Made by a program: the position numbers and the translations under genes. The notes beneath the pieces are model-generated. The model was not told the DNA's origin. It made no database searches and saw only the letters and a program-made list of their open reading frames with translations. Positions 18,626 to 28,565 of a DNA stretch of 64,000 nucleotides are shown here, in pieces. How positions within the stretch are numbered: the stretch's first letter is position 1; every line of letters starts with the position of its first letter. Source of the DNA: Neobacillus driksii (GTDB lineage: Bacteria > Bacillota > Bacilli > Bacillales > Cytobacillaceae); assembly GCF_013409995.1 (NCBI RefSeq), contig NZ_JACCBX010000005.1, positions 186,001-250,000 on the forward strand, read 5' to 3'.

Positions 18626-19777
18626 TTAAAGTTCTTTTTTAGATTTCAATTTTAAGGAGTAATATATGCTTACAATTATTCCTGCGAATAAAAATACACT
18701 TTTAGAGTTGGTTAGATTAAAACTAGATTGTCTGTAAATAAAAAGAAAGATAAAAACACTAATTAAGGAGATTGCATATTTATTTTTTAATAAATGCCAA
18801 ATCCTGAAAAATAGTATTGCTAAGAAAAATACAATAATCAAAAAGCCAACTAAACCCGTGGAAGCTAATAGTTCGAGAAAAATATTGTGAGAATAAACAA
18901 CATTTGCGCCTGCACCAAAAATGGGATTTTCCTGGAATAATCTAATACTTTCCAAGTATACATCAAACCGCCCAGTAAATTTTTGATTACCAGTAATTGA
19001 TGGATCATTTATAATATTATTAAAGGAGAATCTAAATATTGTTGGAAATTTATTTAAGACATACGAACTTGTAGTAATAATAAAGTAAAGATATGAGAGT
19101 AATGATATACCTAAAATTAAATAAATTTTCTTTTTCAAAGTAGAAATAATAATCGAGATTACTACAATTGATAAAATGGTTGCAAAAAAGGCACCTCTAC
19201 TACCAACAATCGCCAAAATTACAAAAAGTCCTATAAAAGTATTTAAAATTTCAATTTTACTTTTATTTATTCCATTTTCATCAAAAAAATTTAATATAGC
19301 AAAAATTCCCAAAAGTTCGCCAATTGCTATGGGGTTTGACTCTCCTACAGTTACTCTATATTGGTTACTATCACTAAAAAAATTTATAAAGATAAAAATT
19401 AACAATATATATGTGAATATATTTATTGTTTTTTTAAGAAATTTGTAATTACCTTCCTTTAACATATCTGCATAACGCCCTATATAAAATGCAATTATAG
19501 AACCGAATATTATCTTAAGGGCTTCTTGGGGCTCGGATATAAAAATAGAATGCGTCAGTAAATATAAAATAAATGTTAATATTATATAATCTTCAACATT
19601 AAATATTTTTAAGGAATTTTTCTGAAATACAAGCAATATTATAACAAGACATATTATAAAAAAAGTCGGTATTGTCATATCAATATTTTTTATAAGTATT
19701 GCCTCTAATGCATAGCTATAGATAAATACAACCATTAAGAAGGGTAAAATTTTATCCTGTATTAAACTAGTTTTCAT
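18626..19777 (-). CDS. Polysaccharide polymerase, Wzy/O-antigen ligase-like
   Basis: 383 residues, almost entirely hydrophobic with about ten predicted helices. A larger external loop near 220-290 contains GRFDVYLESIRLFQENPIFG and AGANVVYSHNIFLELLASTG, the Wzy_C/O-antigen ligase signature (GxG...HNxFLE). Wzy joins repeat units on the outer face of the membrane. AGGAG lies 5 bases before the ATG. The stop of the adjacent upstream GT4 gene is only 9 bp away, so the two are tightly coupled. Confidence 0.85.
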   Translation of the reverse strand: MKTSLIQDKILPFLMVVFIYSYALEAILIKNIDMTIPTFFIICLVIILLVFQKNSLKIFNVEDYIILTFILYLLTHSIFISEPQEALKIIFGSIIAFYIGRYADMLKEGNYKFLKKTINIFTYILLIFIFINFFSDSNQYRVTVGESNPIAIGELLGIFAILNFFDENGINKSKIEILNTFIGLFVILAIVGSRGAFFATILSIVVISIIISTLKKKIYLILGISLLSYLYFIITTSSYVLNKFPTIFRFSFNNIINDPSITGNQKFTGRFDVYLESIRLFQENPIFGAGANVVYSHNIFLELLASTGLVGFLIIVFFLAILFFRIWHLLKNKYAISLISVFIFLFIYRQSSFNLTNSKSVFLFAGIIVSIYYSLKLKSKKEL

Positions 19778-19785
19778 AACTTCTC

Positions 19786-20826
19786 CTATTTTGCTAATCC
19801 TTTGTACAAATTTTTGTAGCTTTCTTTAAATTTTTCCACCGAAATATATTCACTATATTTACTTTTAAAATCCCTGTTTTTATTTTCTATACCATTGGTA
19901 ATTGTTGTTGCTAAAGAAATAGGATCCTCTACATCAAAGGTATAGCCCAAGTTATATTTATTAATTAAGTAACCAAGATTTCCATAATCAGGTCCAATAA
20001 CAGGGATATTATTTCTTATAGACTCAGTCATAGGACCACTATTTCCAGTAAAAAATTTACGGTAAGGTAATATAATAAAATCACTAATTAGTACGTTTGA
20101 AATAAAATCTTCATCAGATACAAAATCAAGATAGATTCTTGAATTGATACCATAATTTTTTATTTTTTCATTTATAAATTCTTCATTATATGTTTCTTCT
20201 TTACCCACAATGTTTAATAATACTTTTCTCTTTATATCATCTGGAATATATTTAAAGCTTTCTAATAATATATCTAGACCTTTATCTGATCGTGTTCCCC
20301 CAAGAGCAGATAAAACAATTTTATCAGTAGGTATTCCTAGATCTTTCTTGATTGCATACTTATCACTAATCATTTCATATTCATAAAAACTAGGATAATG
20401 AACTACTTCAACATTAGAAATCCCATTCTTTTTCAATATGTTTTTTATATATTCGGAATGAACAATTATTAAAGTAATTTTTCTAGAAAAAATTTTTAAT
20501 AATTTCATTTTTATTTTATTTTGGGGATAGTGATGTAATGTTCCAATAATCGTATGATTTTTCAAAAAAGATGGAAACACGGGATTGGTATACAGATTAT
20601 CAATATATAAAAGATGAAGAATCAAGCTATTATTTGGTCCTTCAATCATTGAAGTAATGTTGTTTATGAATTTATATCTATCTAAATAATAATTTATATT
20701 GATTTTATCTTGATTAAATTTCGTTTCAATAGAAATATCAATTGTACTATCAATAGCCAATAATGAATCTAAATAAACCTTATGATGTCCGGAAAAACTA
20801 TTATCGGCCAAATACACTTTATGCAT
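19786..20826 (-). CDS. Glycosyltransferase family 4/GT1-like
   Basis: GT-B enzyme. The N-terminus has HKVYLADNSFSGHHKVYLDS. The C-terminal Glycos_transf_1 domain includes KIVLSALGGTRSDKGLDILL, the nucleotide-site stretch TGNSGPMTESIRNNIPVIG and a YNLGYTFDVEDP segment. 346 residues from ATG 20824-20826; the frame extends seven codons to a GTG without a ribosome site. The usual EX7E glutamate pattern appears modified (GPMTESIRNNIP). Part of the sugar-assembly block between wzx and wzy. Confidence 0.85.
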   Translation of the reverse strand: MHKVYLADNSFSGHHKVYLDSLLAIDSTIDISIETKFNQDKININYYLDRYKFINNITSMIEGPNNSLILHLLYIDNLYTNPVFPSFLKNHTIIGTLHHYPQNKIKMKLLKIFSRKITLIIVHSEYIKNILKKNGISNVEVVHYPSFYEYEMISDKYAIKKDLGIPTDKIVLSALGGTRSDKGLDILLESFKYIPDDIKRKVLLNIVGKEETYNEEFINEKIKNYGINSRIYLDFVSDEDFISNVLISDFIILPYRKFFTGNSGPMTESIRNNIPVIGPDYGNLGYLINKYNLGYTFDVEDPISLATTITNGIENKNRDFKSKYSEYISVEKFKESYKNLYKGLAK

Positions 20827-20928
20827 ATTTTCCACAACCTTAATCACTTTTTATTTATTTTAAACTAAAGTAATGAGAAATCACCTTCAAAACCTCTAAA
20901 TTTATTCCATTAAATAGTGTAAGAAAAA

Positions 20929-22353
20929 CTAATTGTTAAACAATTTAGAGAAATTTAATTTTATTTTTTTGGATAAATTCTCCCTAAATATAGTCAGTAA
21001 TAGAGGATATATTAAACATCCCAAAATAATACTTCCAAAAATCCCTAAGCTTAATATCTTTAAAACAATTATCATAATTAACCCTGAACAAATTATTTTA
21101 AGATTATTTAGACTGAATAGTTCAGGAATAACATTGATTATTTTTTTTGTCTTAAAAATACACCAAGACAATAATAAAAGTTCACTTATCAGGAATGCTA
21201 AGATTGCAGCATAAATATTAATAAAATTTATAAACAATATTAAAATTAGTAGTCTGACAATTGTTGCTACTACTAGTCCCTGTAAATATATTTTTTCTTG
21301 AAAATTAGGTAAAACGACTTGTTGGATAATAATATTTGATAAGCTACCAGTTATAATTAACACAAGGCCGATTCTAAAAATACCAAGATAATCAATATAA
21401 TTATGTCCAAAGTATAGTTCCACAAATTCCTCCGATATCAATAACAATCCAAAAAAGATAGGAATCGATAATAGAAAAATTAGATTTGTACTCAATTTTA
21501 ATATGTCTTTCATTTCATTCTGACTTTTTTTATAATGCAAATTTGACATAAAAGGCATTAAAATGGTCCCTATTGCAGTAATTGGTGCTAAAAATACATT
21601 AAAAGATTTAATCATTTGACTATATATACCTAATTCATAAGTCATATTAAAATGTTCGATAATTAATTTATCAATATTCATATAAACTTGAGTTACAAAT
21701 GCCAACAAAAAAAAAGGGGATAACAACTTAACAAGGTTCAATAGTGTTTCGGTATTAAAATATTTCCTTTTTGGCTTCCCAACTTCTCGCAAGAATATTA
21801 TCGTAAAATATATGTTAGGAACTAATAACACTAAACCATTTATAATTATTAGAATATCTAAATCGCCTAAATCCTTTACTAGTATTATTGTCAAGAGGAA
21901 ACCTACTATTTTTACGAGAAGATTTCTTGTTGTTAATTCTTTGAACCTTTCTTTCCCAGAAAAATACCAAGTGAAATCAAATAAAACGTTTGCTAATAAT
22001 AATATCATTTGTAAGATTAGAAAGTTTGTATACTTTAATTTAAATGCAATTAGATAAAATATTATTATAACAATTATTCCCATAACTGTTCTTATTAGAA
22101 AAATATTATAGGTAATTTTATTTAACTCATCTTGTTCATTCCTTAAATTTGCAACCATTCTTGTTGCAAAAACAGTTGTCCCGGATGTTGCAAATGCTGA
22201 AAATATTGATACTATTGAGAGTGTATATGTTTCAATCCCTAGATTCTCTGCACCGAGCACCCTGGTTAAATAAGGAATTGTAATAAATGGTAATATAAGT
22301 ACTATAATCTGATAACCTAAATTATATAAATAATTTTGAACTAGCCTTTTCAT
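20929..22353 (-). CDS. Polysaccharide repeat-unit flippase (Wzx, MOP superfamily)
   Basis: 474 residues with 12-14 hydrophobic segments, the standard MATE/Wzx size. It starts KRLVQNYLYNLGYQIIVLIL and has PFITIPYLTRVLGAENLGIE, a hallmark of Polysacc_synt proteins. It moves the undecaprenyl-linked repeat unit across the membrane for Wzy. Its ATG lies 1 base after the stop of the upstream gene, with AGG overlapping that stop region, indicating translational coupling. Confidence 0.93.
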   Translation of the reverse strand: MKRLVQNYLYNLGYQIIVLILPFITIPYLTRVLGAENLGIETYTLSIVSIFSAFATSGTTVFATRMVANLRNEQDELNKITYNIFLIRTVMGIIVIIIFYLIAFKLKYTNFLILQMILLLANVLFDFTWYFSGKERFKELTTRNLLVKIVGFLLTIILVKDLGDLDILIIINGLVLLVPNIYFTIIFLREVGKPKRKYFNTETLLNLVKLLSPFFLLAFVTQVYMNIDKLIIEHFNMTYELGIYSQMIKSFNVFLAPITAIGTILMPFMSNLHYKKSQNEMKDILKLSTNLIFLLSIPIFFGLLLISEEFVELYFGHNYIDYLGIFRIGLVLIITGSLSNIIIQQVVLPNFQEKIYLQGLVVATIVRLLILILFINFINIYAAILAFLISELLLLSWCIFKTKKIINVIPELFSLNNLKIICSGLIMIIVLKILSLGIFGSIILGCLIYPLLLTIFRENLSKKIKLNFSKLFNN

Positions 22354-22354
22354 T

Positions 22355-23164
22355 TTAATACCTCAATCTAGCACCAATTAAATCTTTTATTTTTTCTTTT
22401 ACTAGTACTTTTCTCCAATTGTCTCTCCGGAATAAATTTACAATTTGAGGATATGTTGAGTTCGGGTATTTCCTAATACAGTAATCCCTATCAGGTTTAA
22501 TATACTGCCATGGTCTAATCCCATATTGAGAAATATCTCTAAAGACTTCAAGTTTTTCCCTTTTTGCTAACAAACTTAATAAAGATTGATCATGTCGATG
22601 TGAAAGTAAATCTTTGTTAATATTCTCATCCATTACATCACTAATTAATTTATAATTAGAACAAACATTCATGAAATTTTCGAAAAACCTTATAGTGTTT
22701 CTGCTATTTTTAATTAGGATAAATCCACCTTGAATTTGATTAGTATTTTTGTATTCATCTCCTTCACAACCTAATTCAATAAAACATTCTTTCTTTGTCC
22801 ATTGATATTCTAATAATGGAATTTCAGTTAAGAGAATTTCTTGATTAGACTTCTCTAGAGCCTCTATTAAATACTCAACGGAATTAATAAACATGGCCCC
22901 AGAATCACAATAAAAAATATAATCTCCCTCATTTGAATACTCTAATAAAGTCTTTAGTATTAAATAGGGTTTCCATATCCAATAGCCTGCCCCTTTTTTA
23001 TTATTTGCAACGAAGGATCCATGTTCTTTGTAAAATTCATCCCCTAATAATTCAGGGTTAAATTCTATAACTTTATCAAATCCTCCTACATTTAAACCTG
23101 TTTTAGAGTTTAGCTTTTGTTGTTTTCTAAAGTTGATATCAGCATAATTCAAAAGAATCTTCAA
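22355..23164 (-). CDS. Glycosyltransferase-like protein of the polysaccharide locus
   Basis: About 270 residues. The distinctive stretch is GAGYWIWKPYLILKTLLEY, followed by GDYIFYCDSGAMFINSVEYL with a CDSG acidic motif, and QGGFILIKNS and HRHDQSLLSLLAK later. This pattern is seen in capsule-locus glycosyltransferase-like proteins of the GT-A type. The TTG at 23162-23164 has GGGAG 9 bases upstream; an earlier TTG at 23173 is too close to it. The gene is coupled to wzx. The donor is unknown. Confidence 0.65.
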   Translation of the reverse strand: MKILLNYADINFRKQQKLNSKTGLNVGGFDKVIEFNPELLGDEFYKEHGSFVANNKKGAGYWIWKPYLILKTLLEYSNEGDYIFYCDSGAMFINSVEYLIEALEKSNQEILLTEIPLLEYQWTKKECFIELGCEGDEYKNTNQIQGGFILIKNSRNTIRFFENFMNVCSNYKLISDVMDENINKDLLSHRHDQSLLSLLAKREKLEVFRDISQYGIRPWQYIKPDRDYCIRKYPNSTYPQIVNLFRRDNWRKVLVKEKIKDLIGARLRY

Positions 23165-23396
23165 AATCTTCAATCTCCCTCTTCATATTAAACAGATCTA
23201 ATGATTTTACAGTAATCATTTTTTGTATTGCAATATGTTTTTTTATCAAATTTAATTTTAGAAATCTAAAACTATTAGTGCAAAACATAAGCTTAAACCT
23301 TTTAATTATAACTATACTAATTTTAATAGTATTAATTCTTAATATTTTCCTGCCCAATGCATTATGACAAATTCCCAACATTATCTAATTCACTTC

Positions 23397-23462
23397 TAAA
23401 AAAAAGAAGCCTTCCTTCTACTAATAACCTAATTGATTATCACCTAATTGACGGAAGACTCC
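23397..23462 (-). terminator. Terminator downstream of gmd
   Basis: On the minus strand GGAGTCTTCC pairs, with G-U pairs, with GGAAGGCTTC, followed by eight T residues. It separates the regulatory/GDP-fucose half of the locus from the assembly half. Between it and the next gene start at 23164 there is no further gene. Confidence 0.6.
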
Positions 23463-23587
23463 TTATTGAATTATTTTAATATGCAGAAATATCATTTTCT
23501 GTAGTAAATAAACAAAATGTTTTATAGCATTGTATATGCCCTTGGGTCACAATACTGCTACGGATTAATTTCCGTAATTATCCTAAA

Positions 23588-24667
23588 TTAATCAAACATT
23601 TTCTTATTTTTTACTTCTTTCTCGACCTTTTCTACATCTGCTGTAACCATGATACGTACCAATTCTTCAAAAGAAGTTTTTGTTGGGTTCCATCCTAATA
23701 ATGTTCTAGCCTTATTTGGATCACCTAATAGCTGCTCCACTTCTGCAGGACGGAAGAATTTTGGGTCAACTTCAACAATTATCTCTCCTGTTTTTTTATT
23801 TATTCCTTTTTCTTCAATGCCCTTTCCTGACCATTCAATTTCAATTCCTACGTGTTTTAATGCAATTTCTACAAATTCACGGACTGTATGCATTTCACCT
23901 GTTGCAATAACAAAATCCTCCGGGGTATCATGTTGAAGAATTAGCCACATACATTCAACGTAATCTTTAGCATATCCCCAGTCACGCAAAGAATCAAGAT
24001 TACCCAATGTTAATTTTTTTTGTTTACCTTGTGCAATACGTGCTGCAGCCAAAGTAATTTTTCGGGTAACGAAGGTTTCTCCACGACGTTCTGATTCATG
24101 ATTAAATAAAATACCATTTACTGCGAACATGTTGTAAGATTCACGGTAGTTTTTTGTAATCCAAAATCCATATATTTTTGCTACACCATATGGAGAGCGA
24201 GGATAAAATGGTGTTGTTTCTCTTTGTGGTACCTCTTGAACTTTTCCAAACAGCTCAGAAGTAGAAGCCTGGTAAACACGAGTTTTTTCTGTTAAACCCA
24301 AGATTCTTACAGCTTCTAGGATATTTAATGTCCCTTTTGCATCAACATCTAATGTATATCCTGGCATATCAAATGAAACTCGCACATGAGATTGCGCTGC
24401 TAAATTGTATATTTCATCCGGTTGTATTTCACCAATTATTCGTGTTACGTTTAACGCATCGGTAACATCTCCATAATGGAGGTAAAAGTTTCCACTATTG
24501 AAAAGTGCATCTACTTCTTCTTCAGTAAGTAGATCCTCTAAGCGTTCTTGATTATAAGATGAACTTCTTCGAATCATTCCGTGTACCTCATAACCCTTTT
24601 CTAATAGAAGTTCTGCTAAATAAGAACCGTCCTGTCCAGTTACACCTGTAATTAATGCCTTTTTCAT
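23588..24667 (-). CDS. gmd: GDP-mannose 4,6-dehydratase
   Basis: First step from GDP-mannose to GDP-L-fucose (or GDP-rhamnose/perosamine). 359 residues. It carries [15 protein letters not shown] (cofactor site), [31 protein letters not shown], the catalytic YGVAK and [17 protein letters not shown], all Gmd signatures. ATG with AGGAGGAC upstream. It lies 18 bp after fcl in transcription order, so the two are co-expressed. GDP-mannose comes from ManC in the same locus. Confidence 0.96.
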   Translation of the reverse strand: MKKALITGVTGQDGSYLAELLLEKGYEVHGMIRRSSSYNQERLEDLLTEEEVDALFNSGNFYLHYGDVTDALNVTRIIGEIQPDEIYNLAAQSHVRVSFDMPGYTLDVDAKGTLNILEAVRILGLTEKTRVYQASTSELFGKVQEVPQRETTPFYPRSPYGVAKIYGFWITKNYRESYNMFAVNGILFNHESERRGETFVTRKITLAAARIAQGKQKKLTLGNLDSLRDWGYAKDYVECMWLILQHDTPEDFVIATGEMHTVREFVEIALKHVGIEIEWSGKGIEEKGINKKTGEIIVEVDPKFFRPAEVEQLLGDPNKARTLLGWNPTKTSFEELVRIMVTADVEKVEKEVKNKKMFD

Positions 24668-24685
24668 TTTGTCCTCCTATATTTA

Positions 24686-25627
24686 TTAGTTTATTTTAGT
24701 AAATTCATTTTCTATGAACCAGTTATAAGCTTTCTCTAGTCCATCATCTAAAGTTGTTGTGGCTCTCCAGCCTAAAAGATTAAGCTTTTTAACATCGACT
24801 AATTTTCTTGGTGTTCCATCTGGTTTAGTAGTATCGAACTTTATTTCACCAGTATAACCTACAACCTTTTTAATTTTTCCAGCCAATTCTTTAATGGATA
24901 TATCTTCTCCAACTCCGATATTCACAATTTCATTACCTGTATAATTGTTCATTAAGTAAATACATGCATCTGCAAGGTCATCTGCATATAAGAACTCACG
25001 CTTGGGTGTACCAGTACCCCATACTTCAACAAATTCCGCATTATTTTCTTTTGCTTCATGAAATTTGCGAATCAATGCAGGCAACACATGGGAAGTATGT
25101 AAATCAAAATTATCATTTTCCCCATATAAATTAGTCGGCATTACTGAGATATATTCTGTACCATATTGCCGATTATATGATTCGCACATCTTTATCCCAG
25201 CAATTTTTGCAATAGCGTATGGTTCATTTGTAGGTTCAAGTAAACCTGTTAATAAGTACTCTTCTTTTAATGGCTGTGGTGCTAATTTTGGATATATACA
25301 TGTGCTTCCAAGGAATAATAGCTTTTTCACATTATTTCGATATGCTGCGTCTATGATATTAGTTTGAATCAATAAGTTATCACGAATAAAGTCAGCAGGA
25401 TATTGGTTATTAGCAACAATACCCCCAACTTTTGCTGCAGCAAGAAAAACAAATTCTGGTTTTTCTTCAGCAAAAAAGCTATCCACTGCAAATTTATCTC
25501 TAAGGTCTAGTTCTTTACTAGTACGAAATACGATATTTTTGTAACCTTTTTTATTCAGCATTCTAACAATTGCTGAACCGACTAAACCACGATGGCCAGC
25601 CACATATATTTTTGATTTATTATTCAT
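24686..25627 (-). CDS. fcl: GDP-L-fucose synthase
   Basis: Bifunctional epimerase-reductase completing GDP-L-fucose. 313 residues. It shows [48 protein letters not shown] with the catalytic Ser/Cys region, and the active-site YAIAK. ATG behind GGGAAGGA. It pairs with gmd downstream. Presence of fcl decides that the Gmd product is used for L-fucose rather than D-rhamnose. Confidence 0.95.
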   Translation of the reverse strand: MNNKSKIYVAGHRGLVGSAIVRMLNKKGYKNIVFRTSKELDLRDKFAVDSFFAEEKPEFVFLAAAKVGGIVANNQYPADFIRDNLLIQTNIIDAAYRNNVKKLLFLGSTCIYPKLAPQPLKEEYLLTGLLEPTNEPYAIAKIAGIKMCESYNRQYGTEYISVMPTNLYGENDNFDLHTSHVLPALIRKFHEAKENNAEFVEVWGTGTPKREFLYADDLADACIYLMNNYTGNEIVNIGVGEDISIKELAGKIKKVVGYTGEIKFDTTKPDGTPRKLVDVKKLNLLGWRATTTLDDGLEKAYNWFIENEFTKIN

Positions 25628-25746
25628 TTTTATCCTTCCCTTTTAAATGATATAGTCAAATTATGCGATTACTAACAAATATGAACTAACTATAATTTAT
25701 ATAATTTTTAATTTAAGTATTACTCTTTATATATCTATCGTATGCC

Positions 25747-26412
25747 CTATCTCGCTCCATTACCAGTTAGGCATACCTTTACAGTTTTAATTATTATTAA
25801 AAGGTCTAAAATAAAACTAAGATTATTTAAGTATTCCATATCGAGATCAAGCTTTTCTTTTGGTGTAATATCATAACCTCCATTAACTTGAGCCCAACCA
25901 GTTATTCCTGGCTTCACTCGCAAACGCTCAACAAAGCCAGGTATTTCTTCATTAAATTGTGCAGTAAATACCGGTCTTTCTGGTCTAGGTCCTATTAAAC
26001 TCATGTCTCCTTTTAGAACATTTACAAGTTGTGGTAGTTCATCAATTCTAGTCTTTCTAATAAACCAACCTATATTTGTTACTCTTGGGTCATTTTTTTG
26101 TGCCCATTGTGCTCCACCTTTTTCCGCGTCAATTCTCATTGATCTCAATTTGATTATTCTAAAGTAACTTCCATTTAGGCCTACTCTCTCCTGAAGGAAA
26201 AATGCTTGACCTGGAGAATCAATTCTTATTATTATGGCAAATACTAATATTACTGGCAGAGTAATTAATAAGCCCAAAAATGAAAAAATAATATCAAATA
26301 AGCGTTTCGTCAGATGGTAAAAGTGTCTCTTTTCTTCTTTATAAAGATATTGGATATAAGTTTCTGAAACAGCATATTCCTGAAAAAAATCAAATTGTCT
26401 CTTATGTTCCAA
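25747..26412 (-). CDS. Initiating sugar-phosphate transferase (polyprenyl glycosylphosphotransferase)
   Basis: Transfers the first sugar-phosphate to undecaprenyl phosphate. 221 residues, the short single-helix EpsL-like form. KRLFDIIFSFLGLLITLPVI is the membrane segment. Downstream are SPGQAFFLQERVGLNGSYF, the catalytic region KTRIDELPQLVNVLKGDMSL and IGPRPERP. TTG 26410-26412 is preferred because GGGAGGGG lies 6-7 bases upstream; the frame extends six codons further. It is the first enzyme gene after the leader RNA and small ORF, separated from them by ~300 bp without a recognised feature. Confidence 0.92.
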   Translation of the reverse strand: MEHKRQFDFFQEYAVSETYIQYLYKEEKRHFYHLTKRLFDIIFSFLGLLITLPVILVFAIIIRIDSPGQAFFLQERVGLNGSYFRIIKLRSMRIDAEKGGAQWAQKNDPRVTNIGWFIRKTRIDELPQLVNVLKGDMSLIGPRPERPVFTAQFNEEIPGFVERLRVKPGITGWAQVNGGYDITPKEKLDLDMEYLNNLSFILDLLIIIKTVKVCLTGNGAR

Positions 26413-26713
26413 CGGAATCCCCTCCCGCAATCAAACTCTATATTACTATTAGAACTCTTATTGAATTTGACAAGTTCATTATTATCTCTTTTGGCTGAAT
26501 AGAAATATCTTTTTGTATTAAAATCCTAACCTTTCCAAACGCAATGACATTTTCCATAAAAATTACATTAAAAAAACTCTGGAATTTGCTCCCAGTACTT
26601 GTCTTTTTCGGAACAAAATGATTTCAGTGTTAGAATTATATCTACTCATATTTGTAGTTATAGTAGGGTAGACATTACTTTAGGTACAAATAGAATTCTT
26701 TTACATAGGATCG

Positions 26714-26878
26714 CTAGGATATGACCTCAGTTCTGACCCTTTTCATTTTTATCCTCGCGCCAATTTTTCTATGGAGATCTAACCAATTTGCAAAAAGATA
26801 AATACCTAATAAAAACGCAGCCCAACAAATGCTTATGCTTTCATTAGATATGTATTTTATATTATTAAAATTGGGCAT
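26714..26878 (-). CDS. 54-residue single-pass membrane peptide in the polysaccharide operon
   Basis: ATG 26876-26878 opens MPNFNNIKYISNESISICWA, followed by a hydrophobic stretch AFLLGIYLFANWL, a basic segment and a TAG at 26714. A purine-rich GGGCGGG lies just upstream. The start codon is inside GGGC-N9-GCCC, so a hairpin could cover the initiation site. I do not recognise a family. Position between the leader RNA and the initiating transferase suggests a regulatory or scaffold peptide, but chance cannot be excluded. Confidence 0.45.
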   Translation of the reverse strand: MPNFNNIKYISNESISICWAAFLLGIYLFANWLDLHRKIGARIKMKRVRTEVIS

Positions 26879-27040
26879 CTAACCCGCCCTCACATCATAC
26901 CTTTGACGACATGCGTCTAAGGATTTGGAGATCTCTCTTCCCTCCCACAGCGTGATCGAGTGCTCCCTTGGATATCGGACAGGGACGGCTCGCCGTTCAG
27001 CCTGTAAGTCTGAATGATATGTTGGCTTGTTAGCCATTCT
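26872..27040 (-). ncRNA. Structured operon RNA, candidate EAR/epsC element
   Basis: A GC-richer block than its surroundings, lying inside the operon after the PHP phosphatase gene. In the RNA sense the helices in order are GGCT/AGCC (27035-27024), TTCAG/CTGAA around a 9-base loop (27014-26996), CGGC/GCCG, TCCCT/AGGGA (26985-26964), a GAGATCTC palindrome near 26930, and GGGC/GCCC at 26889-26873. The EAR (epsC RNA) of Bacillus exopolysaccharide operons lies in the equivalent place after epsB and promotes processive antitermination through the long operon. The match is by position and general architecture; I could not compare it with the covariance model. Confidence 0.6.
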
Positions 27041-27057
27041 TATCGGCATATTAGTAT

Positions 27058-27828
27058 TTAAAATATATTGAATAGTCTTTTTCTCTTGATACTTTCAGGA
27101 TCCTCTTTATAGACATGCTTACCTGCGATGGCGAGAGCAGCATTTTCTTCAAACATGTAAGCAATATCAGTACCGTACTTTTTTTCAATAACTTCAAAGG
27201 CATCTCTCATTTTAAAAGAACGTCCCTTAATATTGTGAGCATCAGATGCAATGAAGTGAGTCAAATTAGCTTCGATTAATTGGAGTGAAAAGTTTTTTAT
27301 TTTCTTTCCAAAGTCACCTTTTATGCTCCCTGCAGTCACTTGTGTCAATGCCCCTTTTTTCACTAATTGATAAAGTATATCTGGGGATTCTATGATTTCC
27401 TGATTCCGTTCTGGGTGGACAACCACTGGTGTTAGTCCATTCATTTGCAGATCATAAAATAATTTTTCAGAATAACGGGGTACATGGTTTGATGGAAATT
27501 CTACTAATAGGTAAGAGGTATGATTTACTGGCAAAATTTCTCCCACTTTATATCCTTCAATCAATTCTCCATGTATTCGGACTTCCTGACCTGAAAGTAT
27601 CTTCAAATCTATATTCTCTTCAATCAACTTTTTATTAAGCTCTTCGACTCTATCAATTATTAAATGTTTAGGATTTTCATAACGACTATTCATGTGATGT
27701 GGAGTTGCAACTATTGTATGAATCCCCTGCTCAACAGCCTTTCTTGCCATGTTAATACTATCAGAAAGAGACTGTGCTCCGTCATCGATACCTGGTAATA
27801 TATGACAATGTAAATCAATCACGACCAT
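27058..27828 (-). CDS. Tyrosine-protein phosphatase, PHP family (CpsB/YwqE type)
   Basis: Metal-dependent phosphatase that dephosphorylates the cognate kinase and tunes polymer length. The PHP metal ligands are visible: DLHCHILPGIDDGA, ATPHH, VVHPERN and ASDAHNIKGR. ~256 residues, family size. Start choice is open among GTG 27831, ATG 27828 and GTG 27822; the last gives the family-like MIDLHCH with AGAGAG at good spacing. It lies 36 bp after the kinase gene. Confidence 0.92.
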   Translation of the reverse strand: MVVIDLHCHILPGIDDGAQSLSDSINMARKAVEQGIHTIVATPHHMNSRYENPKHLIIDRVEELNKKLIEENIDLKILSGQEVRIHGELIEGYKVGEILPVNHTSYLLVEFPSNHVPRYSEKLFYDLQMNGLTPVVVHPERNQEIIESPDILYQLVKKGALTQVTAGSIKGDFGKKIKNFSLQLIEANLTHFIASDAHNIKGRSFKMRDAFEVIEKKYGTDIAYMFEENAALAIAGKHVYKEDPESIKRKRLFNIF

Positions 27829-27863
27829 CACTCTCTTTCTAATAACTTAATTATTTCATATAT

Positions 27864-28565
27864 TTATTTTGTACCGTAGTAATAGTAGTAGTCGTTATTC
27901 TTCATTTCTTTATTATTCAAAATAACTCCTAACATTTTACTTTGTGCATTATCGAGCAATTCTTTTGCTTTTTTTGCAAGTTCAATTTCAGTCTTACCAC
28001 TAGAAATAACAAAAATAGAACCATCCACCTTATTTGCAATAATTTGAGGATCTGCTACTGCTAATAGTGGCGGTGTATCAAAAATAATATAATCGAATAA
28101 TTTTTGTGCAGATTCAATGAATTGCTCCATTGATTTTGAACTCAAAAGTTCTGCCGGGTTCGGAGGTACTGGTCCACTAGTTAATATAAATAAATCCTTT
28201 TCTTCCGTTTCAATGACTGTTTTTTCAAGCGTTGCTTGCTTTGTTAGAACTGTTGTAAAACCAAATAAATTATTAACACCAAATGTACGATGTGCAGTCG
28301 GCTTACGAAGATCCGCATCTACAAGTAGGACTTTTTTCCCAAGTTGAGCAAAGACAACCGCCAAGTTAGCTGCCGACGTAGATTTACCTTCACCAGGTCC
28401 TGAAGAGGTAACCATGATCGTATGGATTTCATTATCAATAGACGAATATTGTATATTTGTTCTAATCGTTCTATATTGTTCTGAAATTGGCGACTTCGGA
28501 TCTAATGAAGCAATAAGTTTTCTAGCTGGGTCTATAGTTCTTACCTTTTTATTTTTCTTAAACAC
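27864..28565 (-). CDS. CpsD/YwqD-type protein tyrosine kinase
   Basis: Cytoplasmic BY-kinase. Walker A TSSGPGEGKSTSAANLA, Walker A' VLLVDADLRKP, Walker B DYIIFDTPP. The C-terminus is a tyrosine cluster (NNDYYYYYGTK) for autophosphorylation. The domain is only active with a membrane modulator, here the preceding gene, which it overlaps by 8 bp. I favour the GTG at 28565 (MFKKNKKVRTIDPA) with GAGGTGAGAG upstream; TTG 28568 or ATG 28586 are possible. Confidence 0.93.
   Translation of the reverse strand: MFKKNKKVRTIDPARKLIASLDPKSPISEQYRTIRTNIQYSSIDNEIHTIMVTSSGPGEGKSTSAANLAVVFAQLGKKVLLVDADLRKPTAHRTFGVNNLFGFTTVLTKQATLEKTVIETEEKDLFILTSGPVPPNPAELLSSKSMEQFIESAQKLFDYIIFDTPPLLAVADPQIIANKVDGSIFVISSGKTEIELAKKAKELLDNAQSKMLGVILNNKEMKNNDYYYYYGTK

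Noticed and set aside
23139..23381. 80-residue minus-strand frame after gmd
   Set aside because: Hydrophobic and basic residues in an AT-rich gap, no ribosome site, overlaps the start of the next glycosyltransferase.
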